NCBI GenBank assembly: GCA_003476595.1
Contig: DMTU01000276.1
Coordinates: 1,193-9,876, forward strand
Length of the DNA: 8,684 bases
Reading direction: 5' to 3'
DNA from: Acidimicrobiaceae bacterium
GTDB lineage: Bacteria; Actinomycetota; Acidimicrobiia; Acidimicrobiales; Salinilacustritrichaceae
Part shown: positions 1-5,997 of the stretch, in pieces
Layout: each line of letters starts with the position of its first letter
Numbering within the stretch: position 1 is the stretch's first letter
Program-made: the position numbers and the translations under genes
The notes under the pieces: generated by a model
What the model was told of the DNA's origin: nothing
The model's input: the letters and a program-made list of their open reading frames with translations, nothing else
Database searches by the model: none

Positions 1-1
1 C

Positions 2-1027
2 GCCGAGCGGGGCTGCGACGACGCCGACTAGGCCGGGGCCGTCCGCCACTGGGCGTCGCTGGTCGACCAGGAGCGCGACGTCCGCCGAGTGCCCGCCCAC
101 TCCGTGGTCCTGAGCCAGAAGCTGTTCGGCGGCGGCGAGATCCACGGCGACCTCTCCCCCAACGCCTTCCTCAACGTCGCCACCGCCCTCGACGCCTGGA
201 CCGAAGACCCCGACCCGAGGGACGCCCCCTACCAGCGCTCGCTCGGCGAGCGGCGGGCCGATGCCCTCGACGACGTGTGCCGGGCCAGCCTCGACCCGGA
301 CAGCACCCGCTGGGGCTCCGCCGACGCCGAAGACGACGACCACGACGAAGACGAGTGGGAGGACGTCGAGGCGGCCGACACCTTCGATGGCTTCGCTCCG
401 ACCGATGACCTCGACGAGCACCTCGCGTCGACGGACGAGATCGACCCGCTGGTGGTGCTGCGCCGGCGGCTCCGCAAGGCCGAGGCCCACCGCCGGAGGC
501 GAGCGCGCCGGCGCACCCGGTCCCGCTCGGGGATCTGCGTCAACGTCCACATCGACCTGCGCACGCTCGCCGACCTCCGCGACGCCGGCGACCTCGAGGA
601 CCTGGTGCTGCGGGGCGACGGCTGGAACCTGACCCGCGCCGCGGCCGACCAGCTCCTGTGCGACTCCGCACTGACCGCGGTGCTCTTCGACGGGAAGGGC
701 ACGCTCCTCGACGCCAACGACGCAGCCGAGCAGTGGTCCCGCAAGCAGCGACGTGCCATCGCGGCCCGAGACGGCGGCTGCGTCTTCCCGGGCTGTGGTC
801 GGCCGCCACGGCACTGCGACATCCACCACCTGCACCATCGCGGCCGGGGCGGACCGACTCGCACCGGCAACGGCGCGATGCTCTGCCGCTTCCACCACCG
901 CCTGCTCCACCACCACGGGTGGCGCCTGCTGGTCGAAGGCGGCCGGTGGATCGCCATCGACGCCCACGGCACCCGATGGACGGGGCGGCCGACCCCGCTC
1001 GGAGCCGCGCGCGGCGATCCACCCTGA
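2..1027 (+). pseudogene. DUF222/HNH endonuclease family (13E12-type), interrupted by TAG, 5' end outside window
   Basis: The frame reads AERGCDDAD, then TAG at 29-31, then AGAVRHWASLVDQERD and on to a TGA at 1025-1027. The residues on both sides of the stop fit the DUF222 region that normally precedes the HNH domain, so the stop falls inside conserved sequence. One base change (for example TAC or TGG to TAG) would explain it. An in-frame GTG at 89 could begin a 312-residue remnant. In that numbering there is a very acidic stretch at about 79-97, an Arg-rich helix at about 125-147, and a well-kept HNH nuclease domain at about 219-291: C231 and C236, C243-D-I-H246-H247, N261, C266 and H269-H270. 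Such genes are often multicopy in actinobacteria and their role is mostly unknown. The HNH part looks intact, so loss is either recent or a short product is still made. Sequencing error or stop readthrough are the alternatives. Confidence 0.75.
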
Positions 1028-1094
1028 CGCCGAGCGCGCCAGCCCACGCCCCCGTCCGCCGTTCCCCCCACACACACCGATCCCGGCCCCAGCC

Positions 1095-1130
1095 CCGGTG
1101 ACCCGACCCGTTCCCCGGTCGGGTCACCGG
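1095..1130 (+). terminator. Perfect 14-bp GC-rich hairpin, probable terminator of the HNH gene
   Basis: The arms CCGGTGACCCGACC (1095-1108) and GGTCGGGTCACCGG (1117-1130) are exact reverse complements around an 8-base loop. The hairpin lies 67 bp after the HNH stop and 33 bp before the HIT-VOC ATG. No T-run follows it, which is common for terminators in high-GC actinobacteria. Because the repeat is perfect it could also bind a dimeric regulator of the downstream gene. Confidence 0.55.
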
Positions 1131-1163
1131 CGCGCCCTCGTTCCGGCGTGGTTGCATCGGGCC

Positions 1164-2105
1164 ATGCGCACGACCCCAGACGGTCCCGAGGCGACCGGTG
1201 GCGCGGTCTGGGCGGACCCGGAGGCGTGGGCCGCGCGCCGGACGCCCGCCGGCTGCGCCATCTGCCGGGTCGGACGCCCCCACAGCGTGCTGGCCGAGCT
1301 CGAGACCTGTTGGGTCACCGGCGCCCCCGACGCGCCGCTCCCGGGCTACGTCTGCGTGGTCGCACGCGGCCACCACAACGAACCCTTCGAGATGGCTCCC
1401 CACCAGCAGGCGCAGTTCTGGCAGGAGGCGATGGCCGTGGCGGCCGCCGTCGCCGATGCAACCCGGCCCATCAAGGTGAACTACGAGATCCACGGCAACA
1501 CGCTCCCGCACCTCCACCTGCACGTCTTTCCACGCCAGGTCGACGACCCGTTCGTCGGCGGGCCGATCGATCCCCGCCGCAGCTCGTACGTGCGGTCGGA
1601 TGCGGAGCTGGAGGTGCTCGCCTCGGCCGTCCGCCGCCTGGAGCCGGCACCGAGCGCAGACCGAGCCAGCGACGCGCGCCCCAACCAGCGCGTGTCGGCG
1701 ACGACCCTGTACACGCCCGACGTGGCCCGCCTCGCCGACTTCTACGAGCGCCTCCTGGGCTGGGACCGCGTGGATCAGTCGCAGGGGTGGGTGCGCCTCC
1801 GCGCCCCGGCCGGTGGTGCCGGCCTCTCGTTCCACCACGACGAGCACTTCCGTCGCCCCGTGTGGCCGCCCGTCGAGGCCGCGCAGCAGGCGATGGCCCA
1901 CCTCGACGTCGCCACTGACGACCTCGAGGCAGCGGTGGCCCGCGCCGTCGACCTCGGCGCCACGATCGCCGACCACCAACCTCAGCCCGGCGTGCGGGTG
2001 CTCCTCGATCCGGACGGCCGGCCCTTCTGCCTCTTCACCGGTCCCGGTCGTGGTGAGCACGACACGGCGGAGTGGCACGGCGTCACCACCGACCACCTGC
2101 GCTGA
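1164..2105 (+). CDS. HIT-domain / VOC (glyoxalase-like) fusion protein
   Basis: The product has 313 residues in two parts. Residues about 25-160 form a histidine-triad nucleotide hydrolase/transferase domain: CAIC (C31, C34), then VNYEIHGN, then the triad H116-L-H118-L-H120-V followed by FPR. HIT proteins usually cleave or transfer nucleotidyl groups (ApnA, AMP-lysine and similar). A Pro/Ala/Arg-rich linker at about 160-177 leads to a VOC-fold domain at about 178-292, with the usual helix after the first strand (DVARLADFYERLLGW), MAHLDVATDDLEAAV, and the closing strand VLLDPDGRPFCLF. The first metal-ligand position of VOC enzymes looks like a Thr, so this half may bind a ligand rather than act as a metalloenzyme. 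ATG 1164 was chosen because homology begins soon after and it lies past the hairpin; no Shine-Dalgarno is visible, and an in-frame TTG at 1152 is the alternative. The gene is monocistronic and converges on the kinase gene with a 5-bp gap. Its substrate is unknown. Confidence 0.85.
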   Translation: MRTTPDGPEATGGAVWADPEAWAARRTPAGCAICRVGRPHSVLAELETCWVTGAPDAPLPGYVCVVARGHHNEPFEMAPHQQAQFWQEAMAVAAAVADATRPIKVNYEIHGNTLPHLHLHVFPRQVDDPFVGGPIDPRRSSYVRSDAELEVLASAVRRLEPAPSADRASDARPNQRVSATTLYTPDVARLADFYERLLGWDRVDQSQGWVRLRAPAGGAGLSFHHDEHFRRPVWPPVEAAQQAMAHLDVATDDLEAAVARAVDLGATIADHQPQPGVRVLLDPDGRPFCLFTGPGRGEHDTAEWHGVTTDHLR

Positions 2106-2110
2106 GCTGC

Positions 2111-3118
2111 TCAGGCCTCGCCGTGGGCCCGTTCGAAGGCGTCGGTGGGGAGGGTGAAGGTGAACGTGGCGCCCTCGCCCGGTTCCGAGGTGGCCGTGAG
2201 CTCGCCGCCGTGGGCCTCGACCAGGCCCCGGCTGATCCAGAGGCCGAGGCCGGTGCCGGTGGGCCGACCGTGGTCGCGACGGAAGAACTTGGTGAAGACC
2301 CGCGGCAGGTCGTCGGCGGGGATGCCCTCGCCCGTGTCGGACACCGACACCCGCACGTGGGGACCATCCACGTCGGCGGCGACGGCCATGCCCTCGAGGC
2401 TGCCGTACTTGGCCGCGTTCTCGACCAGGTTGGTGAGCACCTGCTCGAGCTTGTCGGGGTCGGCGTAGACCTGGGGCACGTCGTCGGCCACCCGCACCTC
2501 GCAGTCGAGGCCGGGGTGGGCCATGCGGACCTTGTCCACGACCGTCGTCGCCAGCGCAGCGACGTCGACCAGCTGGCGGCGCAGCACGAGGCGGCCGGTC
2601 TCGAGGCGGCTGATGTCGAGCAGCTCGGTGACCAGGCGCGTGACGCGGTCGGCGTCGTCATGGACCTGGCTGAGCATCTCGCGCTTCTTGTCGTCCTCGA
2701 TCCGGTCCCACCGGTTGAGCAGCAGCGACACGTAGCCCTTGACCGACGTCAGCGGGGACCGCAGCTCGTGGGAGACGGTGGAGACGATGGCGATGCCGGA
2801 GCGGTCGCCGACCGGTCGGGCGGCGAGCACGGTGCCGCCGCCGACCGCTCGCGCGGTGACGGTGACGGCGACGTCGCTGCCGTCGGCCCGGGCCATCAGG
2901 AGCTCGACCTCGTTGCCCGGCGCGGGCCAGGCCCCGGCCTCGATCGGATCGCCGACCGGGTCCCGCACGACCAGGGCCTCGGTGGCCGGCCGCCCGATGC
3001 GGTCGTCGAGGGAGCCGAGCAGCTCGGTCGCCGCCGCGTTGCCCGCGGCCAGCGTGCCATCGGGCGCCACGGCCAGTACGGCGTCGGGCAGGACGTCCCA
3101 GCCGGCGAGGTCGCTCAC
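2111..3118 (-). CDS. Soluble PAS-domain sensor histidine kinase (orphan)
   Basis: The 335-residue protein has no membrane segment and so is predicted to be cytoplasmic. A PAS-like sensor spans about 4-100. The HisKA helix pair contains the phospho-acceptor H117 in STVSHELRSPLTS. The HATPase domain follows: N-box QVLTNLVENAAKY (N230, N234), G1 box DTGEGI (261-266), F-box FTKFF, and G2 box GTGLGL (288-293). All catalytic boxes look intact, so kinase activity is expected. The GTG start at 3118 gives a GTGA overlap with the methyltransferase stop, which implies translational coupling; the open frame continues upstream only as shadow of that gene. It is the last gene of the infC cluster, and no response regulator is in the window, so the partner is unknown. 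The stop lies 5 bp from the convergent HIT-VOC stop. Confidence 0.9.
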   Translation of the reverse strand: MSDLAGWDVLPDAVLAVAPDGTLAAGNAAATELLGSLDDRIGRPATEALVVRDPVGDPIEAGAWPAPGNEVELLMARADGSDVAVTVTARAVGGGTVLAARPVGDRSGIAIVSTVSHELRSPLTSVKGYVSLLLNRWDRIEDDKKREMLSQVHDDADRVTRLVTELLDISRLETGRLVLRRQLVDVAALATTVVDKVRMAHPGLDCEVRVADDVPQVYADPDKLEQVLTNLVENAAKYGSLEGMAVAADVDGPHVRVSVSDTGEGIPADDLPRVFTKFFRRDHGRPTGTGLGLWISRGLVEAHGGELTATSEPGEGATFTFTLPTDAFERAHGEA

Positions 3119-3903
3119 GGCGCTGCCGCCCGGCGCTGGCGGGCCGCCTCGAAGGCGACGACGGTGCCGGTCATGGCCACGTTCAGGGATTCGACCCGGC
3201 CGGCCATCGGGATCCGCACGGCCACGTCGGCCGCGGCGACGACGTCGTCGGGTAGCCCGTGGGCCTCGTTGCCGAGGAGCACGGCGACGTCGCCGCTGAG
3301 GCCGACATCGTCGAGGCCGACGGCATCGTCGAGCGTGGTGGCCAGCACCGTCATGCCGGCGCCGCGCAGCCGGCTGAGGGCCTCGTTGGCGTCTCCGGCG
3401 TCGAGGACGGGCACCCGGAAGAGCGCGCCGGCCGATGCCCGGACGCACTTGGGGTTCCACAGGTCCACCGCATCGGCGCAGGACACTACCGCCGAGGCCC
3501 CAGCAGCCTCGGCGACGCGCAGGAGCGTGCCGGCGTTGCCGGGGTCGGCCACGCCGACCAGCACCAGCACCAGGCCGTGGAGGACCAATCGCCCCGGTGA
3601 GGCCGGGAGGGCGGCCAGCGCAGCCAGCGGTTGGGGCGTGACCGGTGAGGTCACCTTGGCCAGCGCACCGGCCTCGACGTCGCGCACCGGGATGCCGGCG
3701 TCCCGAACGGCCGCGACCGCGTCGGCCGGTGCGCCGGGCTCGGCGTAGACCTCGGCCACGTCGACCCCGGCATCGAGGGCCTCGACCACGAGGGTCGGGC
3801 CGTCGATGACGAACTGGCCGGCGTCCAGACGCGCCCTACGGCGCCCCGAGAGGCGCCGTAGGTGCTGCAGTGCGCTCGACCGGGGGCCGAGCAGGTCCGT
3901 CAT
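3115..3903 (-). CDS. TrmH/SpoU-family RNA 2'-O-methyltransferase
   Basis: This 262-residue enzyme is predicted to methylate the ribose 2'-OH of an rRNA or tRNA base using S-adenosylmethionine. The N-terminal part (about 1-95) matches the L30e-like SpoU substrate-binding domain (FVIDGPTLVVEAL). The SPOUT catalytic domain follows with its three motifs: motif 1 DPGNAGTLLRVAEAAGA (N123, catalytic-type R129), motif 2 LLGNEAHGLP (209-218), and motif 3 IPMAGRVESLNVAM (231-244), which form the AdoMet-binding knot. It begins 9 bp after the rplT stop, and its TGA overlaps the kinase GTG. No clear Shine-Dalgarno precedes it, so coupling to rplT is likely. A TrmH-like gene after rplT is a familiar arrangement in actinobacteria. 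The target nucleotide cannot be read from the sequence. Confidence 0.92.
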   Translation of the reverse strand: MTDLLGPRSSALQHLRRLSGRRRARLDAGQFVIDGPTLVVEALDAGVDVAEVYAEPGAPADAVAAVRDAGIPVRDVEAGALAKVTSPVTPQPLAALAALPASPGRLVLHGLVLVLVGVADPGNAGTLLRVAEAAGASAVVSCADAVDLWNPKCVRASAGALFRVPVLDAGDANEALSRLRGAGMTVLATTLDDAVGLDDVGLSGDVAVLLGNEAHGLPDDVVAAADVAVRIPMAGRVESLNVAMTGTVVAFEAARQRRAAAP

Positions 3904-3912
3904 GGACGACGC

Positions 3913-4293
3913 TTACGCGGCGCCCTCGGACTGGGCGGCGCCGAGGGCCTGGTCGGCGACACCGACGAGGGCCGCGAAGGCGGCATCGTCGCGGACGGCC
4001 AGGTCGGCCAGCTGCTTGCGATCGACCTCGACCCCGGCCTCACGCAGACCGGCGACGAAGCGCGAGTAGGTGGTGCCGTGGGTCCGGCAGGCGGCGTTGA
4101 TGCGCTGGATCCAGAGCTTGCGCATCTCCCCCTTGCGGGCTCGACGGTCGCGGAACGCGTAGTTCCCCGAGTGCATGACCTGCTCGTTGGCCGAGCGGAA
4201 GGTGCGGCTCTTGTCGCCGTAGTAGCCCTTCGCCCGACCCAGTACCTGCTTGCGACGCTTCTTGCTGTGGACGCCGCGCTTGACACGTGCCAT
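3913..4293 (-). CDS. rplT: 50S ribosomal protein L20
   Basis: The 126-residue product has the L20 signature: a basic N-terminal extension [16 protein letters not shown], then [19 protein letters not shown], and the globular part [22 protein letters not shown]20 binds 23S rRNA early in 50S assembly and, in several bacteria, represses its own operon through the leader RNA. The protein is slightly longer than the usual length of about 117-120, owing to an Ala-rich tail after residue 115. The ATG at 4293 is preceded by GAGGAG (about 4300-4307) at good spacing. It lies 38 bp downstream of rpmI and 9 bp upstream of the methyltransferase gene. Confidence 0.98.
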   Translation of the reverse strand: MARVKRGVHSKKRRKQVLGRAKGYYGDKSRTFRSANEQVMHSGNYAFRDRRARKGEMRKLWIQRINAACRTHGTTYSRFVAGLREAGVEVDRKQLADLAVRDDAAFAALVGVADQALGAAQSEGAA

Positions 4294-4331
4294 GTCTGAC
4301 TCCTCTCAGTGGATGTTCGGCTGGTTGCTTC

Positions 4332-4526
4332 TCAGATGCCGAGCATCCGCTTGACGCGCTTCTCGTCGGCCTTGCTCACCAGTTCGTCGCCCTTGAGGCG
4401 GCGGAGGCGCTTCTCGCTCATGCGCTCGTTGCCGTGGTGGCGGTTGGCCTGGCGGCGGCTCACCTTGCCGCTCCCGGTGATCTTGAAGCGCTTGGCCGAC
4501 GTGCGGTGGGTCTTCATCTTGGGCAT
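4332..4526 (-). CDS. rpmI: 50S ribosomal protein L35
   Basis: The 64-residue basic protein starts MPKMKTHRTSAKRFKITGSG and continues with the family's RRQANRHHGNERMSEKRLRRLKG, ending at the normal length for L35. It is a small structural protein of the large subunit. The ATG at 4526 follows a GAAGGAAG Shine-Dalgarno-type sequence. It sits between infC (54 bp upstream) and rplT (38 bp downstream), the canonical infC-rpmI-rplT order. Confidence 0.98.
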   Translation of the reverse strand: MPKMKTHRTSAKRFKITGSGKVSRRQANRHHGNERMSEKRLRRLKGDELVSKADEKRVKRMLGI

Positions 4527-4580
4527 GGCTCTTCCTTCGTCTTCGACGTGCGTGGTACGGGGCGGCGGTGCGCCCGGCGT

Positions 4581-5186
4581 TCAGTCGGACGTCTCGTTGG
4601 GGGCGTCGGCCTCGGCCTCGGCGGCTGCCTCGGCTTCGGCTTCCTTGGCTGCGGCCTTGGCTGCGGCCTGGGCCTTCTTGTCCGGTCCGAGGACCATGGT
4701 CATCTGGCGACCCTCCTGGCGAGCGGTGGTCTCCACCCGGCCCACCTGGGACGTGGCTTCGACCACTCGATCGAGGATCTTGCGGCCGAGCTCCGGGTGG
4801 GTCATCTCTCGACCTCGGAACATCAGCGTGATCTTGACCTTGTGACCCTCCTCCAGGAAGTGGATGACCTTCCTGGTCTTGGTGTCGAAGTCACCCGGCC
4901 CGATCTTGGGTCGGTACTTCATCTCCTTGATGGAAGCACTCGAGCTCTTGCGACGAGATTCCTTCGCCCGTTGCGCAGCCTCGTACTTGTACTTCCCGTA
5001 GTCCATGATCCGACACACGGGTGGGTTGGCCTTGTCCGCCACCTCGACCAGGTCGAGGTCTTGCTGGCGGGCGATGGCCAATGCCTCGGGCAGGGGCTTG
5101 ATCCCGATCTGCTCACCGTCAGCACCCACGAGGCGGACCTCGCGGGCACGGATGCGGTCGTTGATGCGGGGCTCGTCAGCAGCTAT
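4581..5186 (-). CDS. infC: Translation initiation factor IF-3, with probable ATA start codon
   Basis: The 201-residue IF-3 blocks premature subunit joining and checks start codons on the 30S subunit. The N-domain runs from EPRINDRIRAREVRLVG (about 5-21) through LDLVEVADKANPPVCRIMDYGKYKYE; a basic linker follows at about 71-95. The C-domain (about 96-170) includes KVKITLMFRGREMTHPELG and EGRQMTMVLGP. An Ala/Glu/Lys-rich low-complexity tail occupies 171-201. The start is odd. An in-frame TGA lies at 5195-5193, and between it and the conserved PRIND the only reasonable initiator is ATA at 5186-5184, with GAGGAG 9 bp upstream. A GTG start at 5129 would remove the conserved first 19 residues. Rare AUU-type starts are known for infC in E. 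coli and allow autoregulation, since IF-3 rejects them. This is the first gene of the cluster. Confidence 0.95.
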   Translation of the reverse strand: MAADEPRINDRIRAREVRLVGADGEQIGIKPLPEALAIARQQDLDLVEVADKANPPVCRIMDYGKYKYEAAQRAKESRRKSSSASIKEMKYRPKIGPGDFDTKTRKVIHFLEEGHKVKITLMFRGREMTHPELGRKILDRVVEATSQVGRVETTARQEGRQMTMVLGPDKKAQAAAKAAAKEAEAEAAAEAEADAPNETSD

Positions 5187-5195
5187 CGCCGATCA

Positions 5196-5201
5196 CTCCT
5201 C
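5196..5201 (-). promoter_or_regulatory. Shine-Dalgarno sequence that decides the infC start
   Basis: GAGGAG on the minus strand lies 9 bases before the ATA at 5186. The GTG that overlaps its last base (5196-5194) is in another frame and reaches a stop after six codons, so it cannot start IF-3. Confidence 0.7.
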
Positions 5202-5209
5202 GACAAGTT

Positions 5210-5300
5210 GTCCGTTCCTCCTGTGGTTCGGAACTTCGTTCGGAATCACGAGGAAGCGGTACCTGCCGGGAGGGCGTTGCCCCCACACGCAGAAACGGAC
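5210..5300 (-). promoter_or_regulatory. Competing long-range helix in the infC leader
   Basis: In the infC transcript GTCCGTTTCT (5300 to 5291) can pair with AGGAACGGAC (5219 to 5210), giving nine Watson-Crick pairs and one G-U pair. The first five bases belong to the 3' arm of the UUCG hairpin, and the rest are its T-rich tail. The two structures are therefore mutually exclusive. The downstream arm ends 8 bases before the GAGGAG site. This is the layout of an attenuator/antiterminator or of a pseudoknot that controls initiation. It is inferred from pairing only. Confidence 0.4.
5226..5245. repeat. Direct repeat of GTTCGGAA in the infC leader
   Basis: GTTCGGAA occurs at 5226-5233 and 5238-5245 with CTTC between, a 12-bp period. 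The first copy extends to the palindrome GTTCGGAAC. It lies 40-60 bp before the infC start and could be part of a protein-binding site or leader structure. Confidence 0.4.
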
Positions 5301-5317
5301 GTCCGAAGACGTCCGCC
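5291..5317 (-). promoter_or_regulatory. infC leader hairpin with C(UUCG)G tetraloop, possible attenuator
   Basis: Read in the infC direction, CGGACGTC-TTCG-GACGTCCG (5315 to 5296) is a perfect 8-bp stem closed by the very stable C(UUCG)G tetraloop, with two further G-U pairs possible at its base. TTTCT follows directly, giving a terminator-like look. It lies 109 bases before the infC start. On the other strand the loop is CGAA and no T-run follows, so the infC-direction transcript is the likely functional form. Confidence 0.55.
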
Positions 5318-5357
5318 ACACCGATGCGCCGGCACCCGAGGGTGACGGCGAGGTGTT

Positions 5358-5444
5358 CCACGACCCGAGCGCACCAGGGGTGGTCGGGTGGGGGGCGGGC
5401 CCCGCTTGCTCGATCAGTTGTGGCACCAATGTACCGGGTCGTGG
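5358..5444. repeat. 10-bp perfect inverted repeat with 67-bp spacer
   Basis: CCACGACCCG (5358-5367) is the exact reverse complement of CGGGTCGTGG (5435-5444). It is centred in the divergent region. It could pair in RNA or mark two binding sites for one regulator. Confidence 0.35.
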
Positions 5445-5458
5445 CGCCGACGTGGCAA
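5428..5458 (-). promoter_or_regulatory. Weak candidate promoter for infC
   Basis: On the minus strand TTGCCA (5458-5453) and TACATT (5433-5428) resemble -35 and -10 boxes, but the 19-bp spacer is long. Transcription would then start near 5420 and include the UUCG hairpin. Confidence 0.2.
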
Positions 5459-5524
5459 GTGCGCCAGGATCAACGGTCCGACGTGCCCGCGCACGCCACC
5501 CCGGTGGCGAGGAAGGAGATGCCC

Positions 5525-5959
5525 GTGTCATCGCTGTGGACACCAGGAGGCGAGGTCCCCGTCGACCGCTCCCGGGGCGGCTCGGAGCCACCTCCGTCGG
5601 AGCCGACGACCCCCCGACCGGGCCCGGGTGGGGCCCCGTCGGAGGAGGAGCTGGCCGCCCAGGCCGCCGAGCTGCAGCGCTTCCTGCTCGAGGCGCCGGC
5701 GGAGGAGATCGTCGCCCAGCACGCCATGGGGCTCTACGAGCTGGCCGTGATCCACCTGTCCCAGCCCGAACCCCGCCTCGGCGACGCCCGCCTCGCCATC
5801 GACGCGCTCGTCGCGCTCGTCGACGGCCTCGAGGGGCGCCTCGGCGAGGTCGGCAACCAGCTGCGCCAGACCCTCCCCCAGCTGCAGATGGCCTTCGTCC
5901 AGATCGCCGACCGCAGCGGCGAGGGGCAGGAGCCGACCACGGAACGTACCGACGGATAG
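5525..5959 (+). CDS. DUF1844 family protein
   Basis: The 144-residue protein begins MSSLWTPGGE, a start I associate with DUF1844 proteins of Acidimicrobiia-type actinobacteria. A Pro/Ser/Gly-rich segment (about 16-38) is followed by the helical DUF1844 region (about 38-128), with HAMGLYELAVIHLS, DARLAIDALVALVDGLEGRLGE and LPQLQMAFVQIAD. There is no signal peptide or membrane segment. The function of the family is not known. GTG 5525 is preferred over ATG 5519 because AAGGAG (5513-5518) is 6 bp from the GTG but touches the ATG, and because it gives the family's usual N-terminus. It is divergent from infC and 38 bp upstream of the GGDEF-EAL gene, probably in one transcript with it. Confidence 0.85.
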   Translation: MSSLWTPGGEVPVDRSRGGSEPPPSEPTTPRPGPGGAPSEEELAAQAAELQRFLLEAPAEEIVAQHAMGLYELAVIHLSQPEPRLGDARLAIDALVALVDGLEGRLGEVGNQLRQTLPQLQMAFVQIADRSGEGQEPTTERTDG

Positions 5960-5997
5960 GTTGGCGACACGCTGGTGCGAGCGAGGGGGAGGTGAAC

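Larger units (their letters stand above)
5187..5524. promoter_or_regulatory. Divergent control region between infC and the DUF1844 gene
   Basis: This 338-bp stretch holds no convincing gene. It must contain the promoters and leaders of both diverging units. Visible elements are a UUCG hairpin, a competing long-range helix, a direct repeat and a 10-bp inverted repeat, listed separately. A possible small reading frame at 5361-5176 (minus) has no ribosome binding site and loses coding-like third positions half way, so it is not called as a gene. Confidence 0.7.

Noticed and set aside
540..2096. Long minus-strand open frame (518 codons) opposite the HNH and HIT-VOC genes
   Set aside because: Its translation matches no family I know and is rich in Arg/Gly/Ala, as expected for the antisense of high-GC genes; the sense strand carries clear conserved domains.
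2102..2114. CTGAG-CTG-CTCAG as a shared terminator between HIT-VOC and the kinase gene
   Set aside because: A 5-bp stem with a 3-base loop is too weak to call in a sequence of this GC content.
3119..3460. N-terminal extension of the kinase frame upstream of the GTG
   Set aside because: The extra 114 residues are almost pure Arg/Gly/Pro/Ala and lie antiphase to the methyltransferase gene; the GTGA overlap gives the natural start.
2072..3748. Plus-strand open frame of 558 codons opposite the kinase and methyltransferase
   Set aside because: It is a composition-driven shadow; the minus strand has complete kinase boxes and SPOUT motifs.
4287..5345. Plus-strand open frame of 352 codons across rpmI and infC
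   Set aside because: It is the antisense of two certain translation genes and has no recognisable domain.
5176..5361. Possible 61-residue leader peptide overlapping the infC start
   Set aside because: The GTG start has no Shine-Dalgarno, codon third positions lose their G/C bias after about 25 codons, and the frame runs through the UUCG hairpin.
5406..5434. TTGCTC with ATGTAC as a promoter for the DUF1844 gene
   Set aside because: The -10 match is poor, and many such pairs occur by chance; no support beyond position.
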